Source: Sphingobacterium prati
Lineage (GTDB): Bacteria; Bacteroidota; Bacteroidia; Sphingobacteriales; Sphingobacteriaceae
Assembly: GCF_013167215.1 (NCBI RefSeq)
Contig: NZ_JABJWY010000035.1
Span: 393,854 to 457,853 of the forward strand
Length of the DNA stretch: 64,000 nucleotides
Direction: 5' to 3'
Shown: positions 43,011 through 52,259 of the stretch, one piece after another
Layout of the letters: every line of letters starts with the position of its first letter
Numbering within the stretch: the first letter of the stretch is position 1
Notes under the pieces: model-generated
Database searches by the model: none
The model's input: the letters and a program-made list of their open reading frames with translations, nothing else
Told to the model about the DNA's origin: nothing
Position numbers and translations under genes: made by a program

Positions 43011-43886
43011 TCATCGTTTCCACCGTTTATGTGTCCACAGCCAACCGTACGGTTCTTCCCTAATATTTTCTGTTAGTAGATCGATGTACTTTTGGGTTAT
43101 TTCGCCTTCTGTCGTAAGTTCTGCATGGGAGCATATCGGAATGCAAGCAATTTTGTAGTTTCCTTTTGATAGCTGTGTAATATGCAGATAGATAACTGAG
43201 GTACACCCTTTGCGAGCCAATTTCTCCAGACCTGAAAAAAAATATGTTTGCTGATTCAAAAAGGTAAATTTATAATTTTCATCTTTTGTGCGCGGACTTT
43301 GGTCTGCAAGAAAAAGATAAACAGCTGGGGCTGAGTTTTTGGATAGAATATGGCGCACTGCTGTGTGATCAGCTAATAGCTTCACACCAAAACGTGACCT
43401 TAGTTTAATCATCAATCTGTCCATCGTTACAGACCTTAGGGGTCTGTAAATGGCGTAGATTTGCTGGCGTATTTTGTATGGCATGAAATTTAATATTTCC
43501 CAATTGCCACAATGTCCTAAACAGGCAATAACGTTTCGGTCCGAGTTTATATACTGTTCTACTAACACTAGATTCTCAAATGTTATTTTTTGATCAAGCT
43601 CCTTTGCTGGAGCAGAGATACTTTTTATAATTTCAGCAAAATAGGAGAAAAAGCAAGCATAAAACTTTTTTGCGATAGCGTGTACTTCTCCATATCGTTT
43701 TTCGGGAAATGAACGTGCAATATTTTGGAATACTACCGCTTTCCTATACCCAATAAAGTGATAAACAATGAAAAAAGTGAAAGAAGCTGTTGCATATAGA
43801 AATCCGATTGGTAACAAACTCATGGAATAGATGACTATATAAATACCTCTATATGCAACAGTCTGTAAGGCTTGCTTCATTTTCAT
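43011..43886 (-). CDS. LpxL/HtrB-type lysophospholipid (lipid A) acyltransferase
   Basis: 291 residues. The catalytic HX4E motif is GHCGNWE (H125 to E130). The N-terminal hydrophobic anchor, FPEKRY, and the terminal WLWTHKRWKR are typical of the HtrB/LpxL family, which adds the secondary acyl chain to Kdo2-lipid A. It may instead modify another lipid, such as an ornithine or flexirubin-type lipid. Its ATG overlaps the TGA of the outer-membrane protein gene upstream (ATGA), so the pair is translationally coupled. Confidence 0.88.
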   Translation of the reverse strand: MKMKQALQTVAYRGIYIVIYSMSLLPIGFLYATASFTFFIVYHFIGYRKAVVFQNIARSFPEKRYGEVHAIAKKFYACFFSYFAEIIKSISAPAKELDQKITFENLVLVEQYINSDRNVIACLGHCGNWEILNFMPYKIRQQIYAIYRPLRSVTMDRLMIKLRSRFGVKLLADHTAVRHILSKNSAPAVYLFLADQSPRTKDENYKFTFLNQQTYFFSGLEKLARKGCTSVIYLHITQLSKGNYKIACIPICSHAELTTEGEITQKYIDLLTENIREEPYGWLWTHKRWKR

Positions 43887-44809
43887 TGGTTAAAATTTAT
43901 TTTTAAACCAATGGACGCATAGGGAGAGACCGAAAAATGATAGTCATTATCACCTGCAAATACCCCTTTCAAAGTTCTGTCGCTGTAAGTAGCGGGGCGG
44001 TACAGGTTTAGGCCTGCCATCCCCGTAAGTGTTACCCCTTTCGTCCCAACTTTTACTTCGGGGCGGAATCCAGTAACAATATATTGATGGGAAAATATTA
44101 CATCTTTACCGTCCTTTTGCAGAAGGGCAACCTGCCCATTCATCTCAAGTGCATATGCCAGTCTGAGTTTCTCGTTGAACTGATAACCTGCGGATAACTC
44201 GAGTCCCTCGATCACTTCAACATTTACATCGTATTTCCCTTGGAGCTTCCATTTAACATAAACTGCGGGGAATATCATAGGATAACCCAGAGAACTATTT
44301 ATCGCCGCACCTCCGCCAATATCCAGATTCGGATTCAGATGACGGATAAAAACAAGACCGCCACTTGCGAGCACATTTTTAAAAGTAATTTTAGAAAAAT
44401 CGGTAGTAGGAGAAAAAATGCCCATTCCCGCACTTGCCCGCATAGACCACCTGTCGTTTAAGGGACGTAAATGATAAAGTCCCAGCTGTAAATTCATAAT
44501 TTCAGACACCATGGGTTGCGAAAAGTTTCGGTTTTTCAAGGAGACATATGCACCCCCAAAACCAATTCCCCAAGCTGTCGGACGATTGTTCTCATTCAAT
44601 TTCATGGATAAGGGCATACTGAACATTCCCTGATAGACCATGGCTGAGCCCTTTGCATTACCGATTTTTTCTTTCGGTTTCTCCCCCGGAGGTAAATAAT
44701 AGTAGCCCGAGTTTCCAATGTACTCTGTCCTGAAGGACACCTGCTGTGCTTTTGATTCTAGCGATAACAACATTACTAATGTTGCTAAGAATAATATTAT
44801 TGACTTCAC
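43883..44809 (-). CDS. Outer-membrane beta-barrel protein (DUF6268-like)
   Basis: 308 residues from a GTG at 44809, which gives a typical signal peptide (MKSIILFLATLVMLLSLESKAQ); a longer start would precede it with a polar stretch. The mature part alternates short beta strands with Gly/Tyr/Asn turns (GIGFGGAYVSLKNR, LRASAGMGIF, ELSAGYQFNEKLRLAYALEMNG) and ends in VSPYASIGLKINFNQ, indicating an outer-membrane barrel. It heads the four-gene operon with the acyltransferase, overlapping it by four bases. Function unknown. Confidence 0.65.
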   Translation of the reverse strand: MKSIILFLATLVMLLSLESKAQQVSFRTEYIGNSGYYYLPPGEKPKEKIGNAKGSAMVYQGMFSMPLSMKLNENNRPTAWGIGFGGAYVSLKNRNFSQPMVSEIMNLQLGLYHLRPLNDRWSMRASAGMGIFSPTTDFSKITFKNVLASGGLVFIRHLNPNLDIGGGAAINSSLGYPMIFPAVYVKWKLQGKYDVNVEVIEGLELSAGYQFNEKLRLAYALEMNGQVALLQKDGKDVIFSHQYIVTGFRPEVKVGTKGVTLTGMAGLNLYRPATYSDRTLKGVFAGDNDYHFSVSPYASIGLKINFNQ

Positions 44810-45052
44810 GATTTTAAAATTATATTTATACTTGCTTTGTCTTTTGAACAAAAAAATGATTAAAGAGGTCACACTGAAAGCTATTAACCATGGATTTCAG
44901 AATCTACAGGATGAAATTGCGTATAGAAAGAATGGAATAAATTCTTAAGCGCACCAATGTAAGCAGCTATTACGCACCGGGTATCAGGTATCATGCTTTT
45001 GGTATGCTTCTGAACCTCAGTACGTAATCTGTTTCTAGTAGATTTCTGATTC

Positions 45053-45673
45053 TTAAAATTTATAGGCTAATCCCAGGGATGCACCATTGTTTTTCATTGC
45101 GCCTCCTTTGGCTTTGTGCAAATCTGCCAGCCCGAATTGATAACTTGCATTTATTTGCCAATTTTTATCAAAGTCATAACCGATAATAGCACCCACACCA
45201 TAATCAAAGCGGTTCATAGTTGGTCTGTTTATTGCGCTGCTATTTTTGAATAGGTTGACGCCATCAGACTTTGTCATGATTCCATAGCCGATATACGGAC
45301 CAGCTCCTATAAAGGCTTTTCCGCTCCCTATTTCACCCTGTACAATTCCGTATAGTGGAATTTCCACGCCGAAAGATTTGATTTTATTAGATGTTTTATC
45401 TGTTATAGTCTCCAGCTTAGAGGTTCTGTAATACAGATCGACACCCGATTGCAGCGCAAAATTTCGACTTAGGTCATATTTAATGAAACCGCCGACCGAA
45501 CCGCCTATGTTCATTTTACTGTTGAATCCTTCCATATTACCACTCAGCCGATATTTGGAAAGGCTTGTTCCGGCTTTGAAACCGATTGATACAGGGTTGT
45601 CTTGTGCTGATAATTGAGCGGAGAAAATCAATGCGCCTAATCCGAGAAAAAATGTAAATACGTTCTTTTTCAT
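45053..45673 (-). CDS. Outer-membrane beta-barrel protein (porin-like/OmpA-barrel)
   Basis: 206 residues with a signal peptide (MKKNVFTFFLGLGALIFSAQLSAQ). The mature part is a small barrel: PVSIGFKAGTSLSKYRLSGNM, GGFIKYDLSRNFALQSGVDLYYR, GAGPYIGYGIM and SYQFGLADLHKAKGGAMKNNGASLGLAYKF with a terminal aromatic, matching the OMP_b-brl family common in Bacteroidota. Probably an adhesion or structural outer-membrane protein. It lies just downstream of the LytTR pair and could be one of its targets. Confidence 0.85.
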   Translation of the reverse strand: MKKNVFTFFLGLGALIFSAQLSAQDNPVSIGFKAGTSLSKYRLSGNMEGFNSKMNIGGSVGGFIKYDLSRNFALQSGVDLYYRTSKLETITDKTSNKIKSFGVEIPLYGIVQGEIGSGKAFIGAGPYIGYGIMTKSDGVNLFKNSSAINRPTMNRFDYGVGAIIGYDFDKNWQINASYQFGLADLHKAKGGAMKNNGASLGLAYKF

Positions 45674-45812
45674 TGTTCTAAAGTTTTGAAGTTATTTTTT
45701 AATTCTGAACAAAAGAACGATGAACGGTGCATGTATGGAATATGTAAACGATAGGCTTTAGAATACAATAAATGAAATGCAATATCCGAAGGATAGATTT
45801 TTCTGCAACAAG

Positions 45813-46568
45813 TTATTGCAGGATGCCATCCATCCATTTTAGAAAGTCCGGTACGCGTACACGGCTCACCAAAACCTCATGTGGGCATTCCGGCGAAAAG
45901 GAAAGTTTCAGTCGGCTGTTAAAGTATTTTGCGACATTTTCAATGGCTTTTACATTCCCTATGCAATTACGTGATACACGGAAAAACAAACGGCTATCAA
46001 CCTGCTGCTCCAATTGGTCTAATGTATAATTAATGATATATCGTCTATCGTTGAATGTGTGCAGGAATACGACTCCATCTTCACTATAGAAGTGAGCAAT
46101 ATCCTTGGTTTCTATATAATGATAATTTTCTCCTTTGGATATTAGGAAACGATTTTTGGTTTTAAGTGACAGCAGTTGCTCAAAATTCTTCGTATTGTTT
46201 TTATAAGGGGAGTTATGAAAAATGTTCTCAAATTTGGTTAATGCAGTCTCTAATTCATTCTCATCAAATGGTTTTAATAAGTAATCGATACTGTTAAGTT
46301 TAAACGCTTTGACGGCATGTTCATCATAAGCTGTCGTAAATATAACGGGTATAGTAATTTCTACATGGTTAAATATTTCGAAGCAGTTGCCGTCTGCGAG
46401 GCGGATATCCATAAGAATCAAATCAACATTAGATTCTTTGAGAAATCCGATGGTATCTACCACCGTTTTCGTTTGCTTTTCCAAGATATAATCTGGACGT
46501 AATTTTAGCATCATACGTCTCAGTTCCTCGTATGCAAAACGCTCATCTTCTACTATCAGGTAATTCAT
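45813..46568 (-). CDS. LytTR-family response regulator
   Basis: 251 residues. The receiver domain has the acidic pair E7/D8 and the phosphoacceptor D54 (LILMDIRLADG), with KPFDE at the expected place. After a linker comes a LytTR DNA-binding domain (GENYHYIETKDIAHFYSEDGVVFLHTFNDRRYIINYTLDQLEQQV and RVSRNCIGNV). It overlaps the kinase gene by four bases, so the two form a LytS/LytT pair. Regulated genes are unknown; the beta-barrel gene downstream is a candidate. Confidence 0.94.
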   Translation of the reverse strand: MNYLIVEDERFAYEELRRMMLKLRPDYILEKQTKTVVDTIGFLKESNVDLILMDIRLADGNCFEIFNHVEITIPVIFTTAYDEHAVKAFKLNSIDYLLKPFDENELETALTKFENIFHNSPYKNNTKNFEQLLSLKTKNRFLISKGENYHYIETKDIAHFYSEDGVVFLHTFNDRRYIINYTLDQLEQQVDSRLFFRVSRNCIGNVKAIENVAKYFNSRLKLSFSPECPHEVLVSRVRVPDFLKWMDGILQ

Positions 46569-47590
46569 GATTGTATATAGGGGATTTTTACAATAAACAT
46601 GTGTTCGGTATGCTCTACCTTTACTTCTTTAGCATGGATTTTATATTGTTTGGTAATATATCTTAATCCGATCCCGCCTTTGTCAGTACTGCCTGACGGT
46701 TGGATATTGTTTTCGACCGTAATATAATCGTTATCAATATTAATTGTAATATTCAATGTTGACTCTTCGGTTGCGATATTGTGCTTGAATGCATTCTCTA
46801 TCAATAGTTGAAGAGTAAGCGGTATAATTTTGTTTTGTTCATTGAACGCTATTTTATTTACTGTAAAAGTAAAAGCATTTTCAAACCTCATTCTCATGAG
46901 GAATATATACGAATCCAAAGCGAGCAATTCTTCCGCAATAGACACGACCGGCTGTTGCGTAAGAGATAGTACATATCGATAAGTTTTAGACAGCGCTTTG
47001 GTAAACTTGTTGGCATTTTCCTGATTTATATATATCAGTGAAGACAGTACATTTAGGGAATTAAACAGAAAATGAGGATTTATTTGTGACCTTAGCGTTT
47101 CATGTTGGAACAGTAGAACTTGGCGTTTGACTTTCTCGGAATCCGCGATGGCTTTTTGCTCGGATTGGAAGTAATGAATTAATTCGAAAACCAACAAAAT
47201 AGGGATATTTGCGGCCATCGCAAAAGCAAATTTGACGGACAAAGGAGGTAATCCGTCCCTAGGAACAAGAAATACATCGTATATCAAAAAATTGAATATC
47301 CATAGTAATATCAGGCATATTAAGGTTATACCTAAAATGTCTGCCACAATACGCAAAAATATATTTTTGGAATAAGGTAGATACTTGTTCAAAATCAACA
47401 ATAAACGGTAGTCTGCTATACACATCGCAAAAATTACCACATAATGAGCCGATAATTGTTTATGGAAATTATTCCATAAATCTTCCTTCATTAAAATAAT
47501 GCTGAAAAGCATTTGGCACAAAGCATATATCAGTGTTGAGAAGAAAAAGATAACGAGTCTTTTTACATTTATTTTTTTTATTTGAACCAT
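46565..47590 (-). CDS. LytS-type sensor histidine kinase
   Basis: 341 residues. About four N-terminal membrane helices (from LVIFFFSTLIYALCQMLFSIIL) sense the signal. The His_kinase-type domain contains SQINPHFLFNSLNVLSSLIY with phosphoaccepting His173, then a HATPase region with ENAFKHNIATEE, NIQPSG and GGIGLRYITKQYKIH. This is the membrane-linked partner of the LytTR regulator, whose gene overlaps its own last four bases. Confidence 0.93.
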   Translation of the reverse strand: MVQIKKINVKRLVIFFFSTLIYALCQMLFSIILMKEDLWNNFHKQLSAHYVVIFAMCIADYRLLLILNKYLPYSKNIFLRIVADILGITLICLILLWIFNFLIYDVFLVPRDGLPPLSVKFAFAMAANIPILLVFELIHYFQSEQKAIADSEKVKRQVLLFQHETLRSQINPHFLFNSLNVLSSLIYINQENANKFTKALSKTYRYVLSLTQQPVVSIAEELLALDSYIFLMRMRFENAFTFTVNKIAFNEQNKIIPLTLQLLIENAFKHNIATEESTLNITINIDNDYITVENNIQPSGSTDKGGIGLRYITKQYKIHAKEVKVEHTEHMFIVKIPYIQS

Positions 47591-47742
47591 TCTTCAAAAA
47601 TAAAGTTTCCATGTAATATTTTTTGAGAATAGCTTCTGTTTTCCGATGAAGTTTATAATTTAGGGGATGAATTTAACATCTTCTTGCTAGAGAGCCTAAT
47701 CCGTTGAAACATCCGGAATTTTAGTGAGCTGGGTCTGCAAAT

Positions 47743-47777
47743 AAAAAATCCTTGTCAAATTTTGAATAACAAGGATT
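47743..47777 (-). terminator. Terminator behind azoR
   Basis: Arms 47747-47755 (AATCCTTGT) and 47769-47777 (ACAAGGATT) form a 9-bp stem, followed on the minus strand by a T run at 47743-47748. It is 23 bases behind the azoreductase stop. Confidence 0.7.
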
Positions 47778-47799
47778 AATTTTCTATCAAATCATTGCA

Positions 47800-48402
47800 T
47801 TAATCAATGGCGATATTGTTGATTGCTTTTTCCAATGATGTTTCCATAATTCCGGGGATTGAAAGCCCTTCAGCGCGGAAAACACTGATGTCTGAAATAC
47901 CATAAAACCCAAAGATATTTTTGATGTAAGGAATATTAGAGTCGTATAGCTGATATGGTCCTTCTGAATAGATATTTCCAGAAGTAAAAGCAACATATAG
48001 TTTCTTGTCGGTTAGCAAGCCCTTTGGTCCATTTTCATCATATTTAAAGGTATATCCCGCTCTTGAAGTAAAATCGAAATAGGCTCTCAGAGTTGCAGGA
48101 ACTGAAAAATTATACATTGGAGAATCAATAACGATAATATCAGCTTCCTTTAATTCGGAAATCAGATCTTCCGAATATTTGCTGATCGATTGTTGTTCCT
48201 CAGAATGATTTTCAGCGGGTGTAAAAAAGGTATTTATATGTACCTCTTCCAATACTGGAACTTTACTTTTTGTAAGATCGCGTTCTTTTACAATGCTATC
48301 GGAATACTTTTCCCGAATTTTTTGAATAACTGCATTCCCTAACTTTCTACTTGCGGAAGCCTCTGCTCTTGGACTTGAAATAATGTGAAGTATATTTTTC
48401 AT
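47800..48402 (-). CDS. azoR: FMN-dependent NADH-azoreductase
   Basis: 200 residues of flavodoxin-like fold. Signatures are SSPRAEASASRKLGNAVIQ near the N-terminus (phosphate binding), VIDSPMYNFSVPATLRAYFDFTSRAGYTF (the family's PMYNF for FMN), and VAFTSGNIYS. AzoR proteins reduce azo bonds and quinones with NADH and protect against electrophiles. Length fits the family. It is divergent from the HxlR regulator with an operator-like repeat between, and ends at a hairpin. Confidence 0.95.
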   Translation of the reverse strand: MKNILHIISSPRAEASASRKLGNAVIQKIREKYSDSIVKERDLTKSKVPVLEEVHINTFFTPAENHSEEQQSISKYSEDLISELKEADIIVIDSPMYNFSVPATLRAYFDFTSRAGYTFKYDENGPKGLLTDKKLYVAFTSGNIYSEGPYQLYDSNIPYIKNIFGFYGISDISVFRAEGLSIPGIMETSLEKAINNIAID

Positions 48403-48455
48403 TTTTTCTTTATTAAAATTTCTTTAGCAAAATTATGTATATTCGCTTATTAAAA

Positions 48456-48497
48456 GTTAGTAGTAATCAAAAGGTTAGTAGTAACCTTTTGGTTAGT
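48456..48497. promoter_or_regulatory. Candidate HxlR operator in the azoR/hxlR divergent promoter
   Basis: A perfect 8-bp inverted repeat AAAAGGTT-AGTAGT-AACCTTTT (48469-48490) is preceded by an imperfect copy, and the GTTAG core occurs three times with exactly 18-base spacing (48456, 48474, 48492). It lies 67-110 bases from the azoR start and 16-57 bases before the hxlR start. Strong candidate for the regulator's own binding site. Confidence 0.6.
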
Positions 48498-48512
48498 TTA
48501 AAGTCGAATCTC

Positions 48513-48890
48513 ATGGAAAATACAATGGATTTAGAAGAGCCAATAACGGCTGAAAAATGTTCCGAAAATCTCTCCTCTGTCGAAGATGCAATTTATGTTA
48601 TAGGCGGAAAATGGAAATTAAAAATTATTATTGTTCTACAGGAAAGCGGAAATATCAGATTTAATGAGCTTCAGAGAAATATTCGGGGAATTTCGGCACG
48701 GGTGCTTTCTAACGAGTTGAAAGACCTTGAATTGAATGGTTTTGTGAAAAGAGTTGTACATGCTGATCAAACACCTGTGGTAGTAGAATATATTTCTACC
48801 GATTACAGTAGAACGCTAAAAAACGTCATTGTGGCACTTTCGGCTTGGGGAAAAATGCATAAACAAAATATTCGAGAAGAAGTGTTTTAA
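48513..48890 (+). CDS. HxlR-family regulator of azoR
   Basis: From the ATG at 48513 the protein has 125 residues (an upstream frame to 48435 is open but lies in the operator region). The winged-helix core is GGKWKLKIIIVLQESGNIRFNELQRNIRGISARVLSNELKDLELNGFV, and YSRTLKNVIVALSAWGKMH is the dimerisation helix. There is a Cys near the N-terminus (AEKCSENL), the usual thiol sensor position of electrophile-responsive HxlR/YodB proteins. Divergent from azoR, as in the YodB-AzoR1 pair of Bacillus. Inferred to repress azoR until quinones or azo compounds modify it. Confidence 0.9.
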   Translation: MENTMDLEEPITAEKCSENLSSVEDAIYVIGGKWKLKIIIVLQESGNIRFNELQRNIRGISARVLSNELKDLELNGFVKRVVHADQTPVVVEYISTDYSRTLKNVIVALSAWGKMHKQNIREEVF

Positions 48891-49006
48891 GTTATCTCCA
48901 TTTATTTACTTGCAAGACTTTTTTTGAAACTCATACCTTTAACCAAGTAAAGCTTGTGAATTTGGTACGAAACCCAACTGCTTCAATACATTTTCAATAA
49001 AAATTG

Positions 49007-49040
49007 AAGCCGCTCGGATACTTACCAAGCAGCTTTTTTT
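49007..49040 (+). terminator. Hairpin with T run behind hxlR
   Basis: Arms 49007-49014 (AAGCCGCT) and 49028-49035 (AGCAGCTT) pair except for one mismatch, followed by T run to 49040. It lies about 120 bases behind the hxlR stop between convergent genes. Confidence 0.6.
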
Positions 49041-49146
49041 ATATTTTTAGCATGATACATACCTACCCAGTGACGTAGGTTATCTTTGAACAAATTATCA
49101 GATTTTAATAGTTAAAACGGCGTTAATTGCATTTTCTGAAATAACT

Positions 49147-49782
49147 CTACAACCAATTTACGCTGCCTGTTTCGACATCATAATTTGCACCAACGATTTT
49201 AATCTTACCTTCTTCTTCAAGCTTCCGAAGTGTTGAACTTTGCTTGCGAATATCTTTAATAGCGTGTTTAATATTCTGTTGATTTAATTTCTCCAGTAAT
49301 ACGCTATTTTTAGATGAGCATTCTTCGTTTTCATCTATTACTTCATTGATAATGGGGTCAAAATGGTTAATTAAATGGTTCAAGTTGTCCATTCCCATTC
49401 CTTCGATTTGTGCAGCATCTAATCCTCCTTTCAATGCACCACATTTGGTGTGGCCTAATACAACAATGAGTTTGGAGCCAGCGACATTGCAACCAAACTC
49501 CATTGAACCAAGAATATCCTGATTGACAAAATTTCCGGCAATCCTGATACTGAAAATATCACCCAGCCCTTGGTCAAATATAAGTTCAGCAGAAGTGCGG
49601 CTATCTATACAGCTTAATACTACGGCAAATGGCCACTGACCTTCACGGGTAGCATTTACCTGTTCGAGAAGATCCCGGTTTGCCTTTAGATTATTGACAA
49701 AGCGTTGATTGCCTTCTTTTAAGAAGTCTAATGCTTTTTGAGGAGTAATAGTTGATTGTGTTTCGTACGTATGTGCCTTCAT
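49147..49782 (-). CDS. Beta-carbonic anhydrase
   Basis: 211 residues of the beta class. Zinc ligands are C58 with the D60/R62 dyad (LSCIDSR), H111 and C114 (GHTKCGALKGG). ELIFDQGLGDIFSIRIAGN and GSMEFGCNVAG are the standard family stretches. It interconverts CO2 and bicarbonate for carboxylation or pH balance. No signal peptide seen, so cytoplasmic. Single gene, promoter beyond 49782. Confidence 0.95.
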   Translation of the reverse strand: MKAHTYETQSTITPQKALDFLKEGNQRFVNNLKANRDLLEQVNATREGQWPFAVVLSCIDSRTSAELIFDQGLGDIFSIRIAGNFVNQDILGSMEFGCNVAGSKLIVVLGHTKCGALKGGLDAAQIEGMGMDNLNHLINHFDPIINEVIDENEECSSKNSVLLEKLNQQNIKHAIKDIRKQSSTLRKLEEEGKIKIVGANYDVETGSVNWL

Positions 49783-50238
49783 AAAATTTAAAAATTTGGA
49801 GTATTAAAGATATAATTATTTTGCTAATTATCCACACGACTATGAATTCCAGTTAGCTCAATATTTGTATCGGCAGAGCTCATAAACGAGATCAATATTG
49901 TTTTTCCAGTATAAGTTTGTGTTCACTACAAGATGACTGATTAAGCATCCCTAGCCCTTAAATTCAATATTAAACATATAGGTAGCGGTCAGTGTTTTCA
50001 TCAGCTTGTTGCGCTTCTTTATGGAATTCATGGTATGATTTTGAATTAACGTTTTAGCTATTGTTATTTCTGTATTATTTGTGTTATTTTCGTTTTAAAT
50101 GGGCAGAAAAGTTTTAAATTACAGCTTTAAATCCGAACCGAATAAAACAAAGCGCGATTCAGCAGAAAAATAGTATCGATTTTGAGCTTTATTTCCATGC
50201 TGCGTTGCGTCAAATAAACCTGATTAAAACTAAACCGA
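49783..50238. other. Intergenic region, 456 bases
   Basis: AT-rich region between divergent carbonic anhydrase and GH2 genes. It presumably contains both promoters. No open frame or hairpin worth calling. Confidence 0.5.
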
Positions 50239-52119
50239 ATGATAAACCCAACAAAATTTAGTCTGTTAATGTTGACATTGATGTCATGGCTATTTACTCA
50301 TGTTTTAAAAGCACAGTCATTGGCCGACTTTACACTTCCTACAGCCTGGACTGCGCATGCTTTGACAGCAGAAATACCACTCCCCGAATATCCTCGTCCA
50401 CAGATGAAGCGCACTGAGTGGCAAAACCTCAATGGGATATGGGACTATATTGGTGGCAATACACATACAGATCCAAGAACAGCCGATACCCCACCAGCAT
50501 TTCCTGCAAAGACAGAAAAGATCCGGGTACCCTTTGTTCCCGAAGCAGAACTGTCCGGAATTGCCCGAAGCGCCGAAAAATTCTTGTGGTATAGACGAAC
50601 TCTTGTGATACCACCGACATGGAAGGGGCGACGTGTCTTATTACATTTTGGTGCGGTAGATCACTATGCTAGTGTATATATCAATGGTCGAAAGGTGGGT
50701 AACCATACGGGGGGATATAGTGCATTTAGTTTTGATATTTCGGACTTTTTAAAACCTGGCGACAACAGCCTCACCGTGGGAGCCTATGATCCAAATGATG
50801 GTAAGATGCCCTCTGGAAAGAATGGTGATAAAGGAGACTATACCTTTAGTTCGGGTATTTGGCAAACAGTCTGGATGGAACCTGTAGAGCAAGAGCATGT
50901 AACTCGGCTCAAGCTGGTTCCCGACCTAAAAAATAATAGATTACAGATTACTGCCTTCGCGCAAGGTGAAAATCTGACGATTGTTGCCAGGGCAAATGAT
51001 GGACAACAAGAGGTTGCTAAAGCACAAGGAAAGGCTGATGAAACTTTTTTTCTCCCAATCAGCAGTCCCCATCTATGGAGCCCGGACGACCCTTTTCTAT
51101 ACCAGCTGAACGTAGAACTGAAAGATAGACAGGGGCAAACAGTGGATCGGGTAGACTCTTACTTCGCGATGCGCTCCATTAATATCGGGAAGGTCGACGG
51201 TATAAACAGAACCTTGTTAAATGGAAAGTTCCAATTTCAGATTGGGTTGTTAGACCAGGGCTATTGGCCGGATGGAATTTTTACAGCACCCACAGAGGAA
51301 GCTCTACTTTACGACATCCAGCTTGCAAAACGGGCTGGCTTTAATGTCATCCGTAAGCATATCAAAGTCGAACCCATGCGCTGGTATTATCATTGCGATC
51401 GGTTGGGATTAATGGTCTGGCAGGATATGCCAAACTTATGGTATCCAGATGATACCGATTCTGTCGCTGTACGGAAGCAGTTCCGGACCGAACTCAAACA
51501 GATGATGGATCAGCTCGTCAGTGTGCCTTCTATTGTTACCTGGGTGCCTTTCAATGAAAACTGGGGCGCCTTTGAAGTGCCGGATATCACCCAATGGACC
51601 AAGGAATATGACCCCTCAAGACTGGTCAATGGCAACTCGGGATTTAATTATGCACCGGGTTATAGGCCAGCACAAGGTGATCCTGGTAATGGTGATTTTG
51701 TGGACATGCACCATTACGGAAAAATGGAAGATAAAGCTTTCCCCAAACCGGATGCAAACCGCGCCGCATCTTTAGGTGAATTTGGAGGAAAAGGTCTTTT
51801 TGTGCGCAAACACTTATGGCCTGTACCTAATAATGCCTACGAAATATTGATCAATAAGGATGTATTGACAGATACTTATATTTACTTGCTCAACGAAATT
51901 GAACAACGTATGATGTACAGGGGGTTAAGCTCGGCTATTTATACGCAGACTTCAGATGTGGAGCATGAAATCAATGGGCTGGTCACTTATGATCGCAAGG
52001 TCGAAAAAATGGATTTTAATAAAATCAAATGGATAAACGAGGAAATTATCAAGAGCAGCCAAAATATCGACAAAAAGAAGAAAATAAGTTCAATTTTGAG
52101 AGAATATCCAGTAGAATAG
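50239..52119 (+). CDS. Glycoside hydrolase family 2 (beta-galactosidase/glucuronidase-like)
   Basis: 626 residues with a signal peptide (about residues 7-25, ending VLKAQ). The N-terminal sugar-binding jelly roll contains FVPEAELSGIARSAEKFLWYRRTLVIPPTWKGRRVLLHFGAVDHYASVYINGRKVG, followed by the Ig-like domain and the TIM barrel. The acid/base is E440 in WVPFNENWG and the nucleophile likely E514 in SLGEFGG. It removes beta-linked galactose, glucuronic acid or similar from polysaccharide. The length is shorter than large GH2 enzymes, consistent with the compact subfamily. The AraC regulator downstream may control it. Confidence 0.92.
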   Translation: MINPTKFSLLMLTLMSWLFTHVLKAQSLADFTLPTAWTAHALTAEIPLPEYPRPQMKRTEWQNLNGIWDYIGGNTHTDPRTADTPPAFPAKTEKIRVPFVPEAELSGIARSAEKFLWYRRTLVIPPTWKGRRVLLHFGAVDHYASVYINGRKVGNHTGGYSAFSFDISDFLKPGDNSLTVGAYDPNDGKMPSGKNGDKGDYTFSSGIWQTVWMEPVEQEHVTRLKLVPDLKNNRLQITAFAQGENLTIVARANDGQQEVAKAQGKADETFFLPISSPHLWSPDDPFLYQLNVELKDRQGQTVDRVDSYFAMRSINIGKVDGINRTLLNGKFQFQIGLLDQGYWPDGIFTAPTEEALLYDIQLAKRAGFNVIRKHIKVEPMRWYYHCDRLGLMVWQDMPNLWYPDDTDSVAVRKQFRTELKQMMDQLVSVPSIVTWVPFNENWGAFEVPDITQWTKEYDPSRLVNGNSGFNYAPGYRPAQGDPGNGDFVDMHHYGKMEDKAFPKPDANRAASLGEFGGKGLFVRKHLWPVPNNAYEILINKDVLTDTYIYLLNEIEQRMMYRGLSSAIYTQTSDVEHEINGLVTYDRKVEKMDFNKIKWINEEIIKSSQNIDKKKKISSILREYPVE

Positions 52120-52125
52120 AAATTG

Positions 52126-52168
52126 GAGTCAAGAGCGCTTTAATGGGCATCTCTTGATTCTATTTTTG
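52126..52168 (+). terminator. Terminator behind the GH2 gene
   Basis: Arms 52126-52135 (GAGTCAAGAG) and 52151-52160 (CTCTTGATTC) pair with one G-T, followed by TATTTTTG. It is 6 bases behind the stop. Confidence 0.65.
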
Positions 52169-52259
52169 TCACTTGAAAGGAAAACGATTTGAGTCGGCCA
52201 TGTGCCTAGCAACTTGATCCAATCAGCATGGATCAGAATTAATCCGTAAATTTACGACG

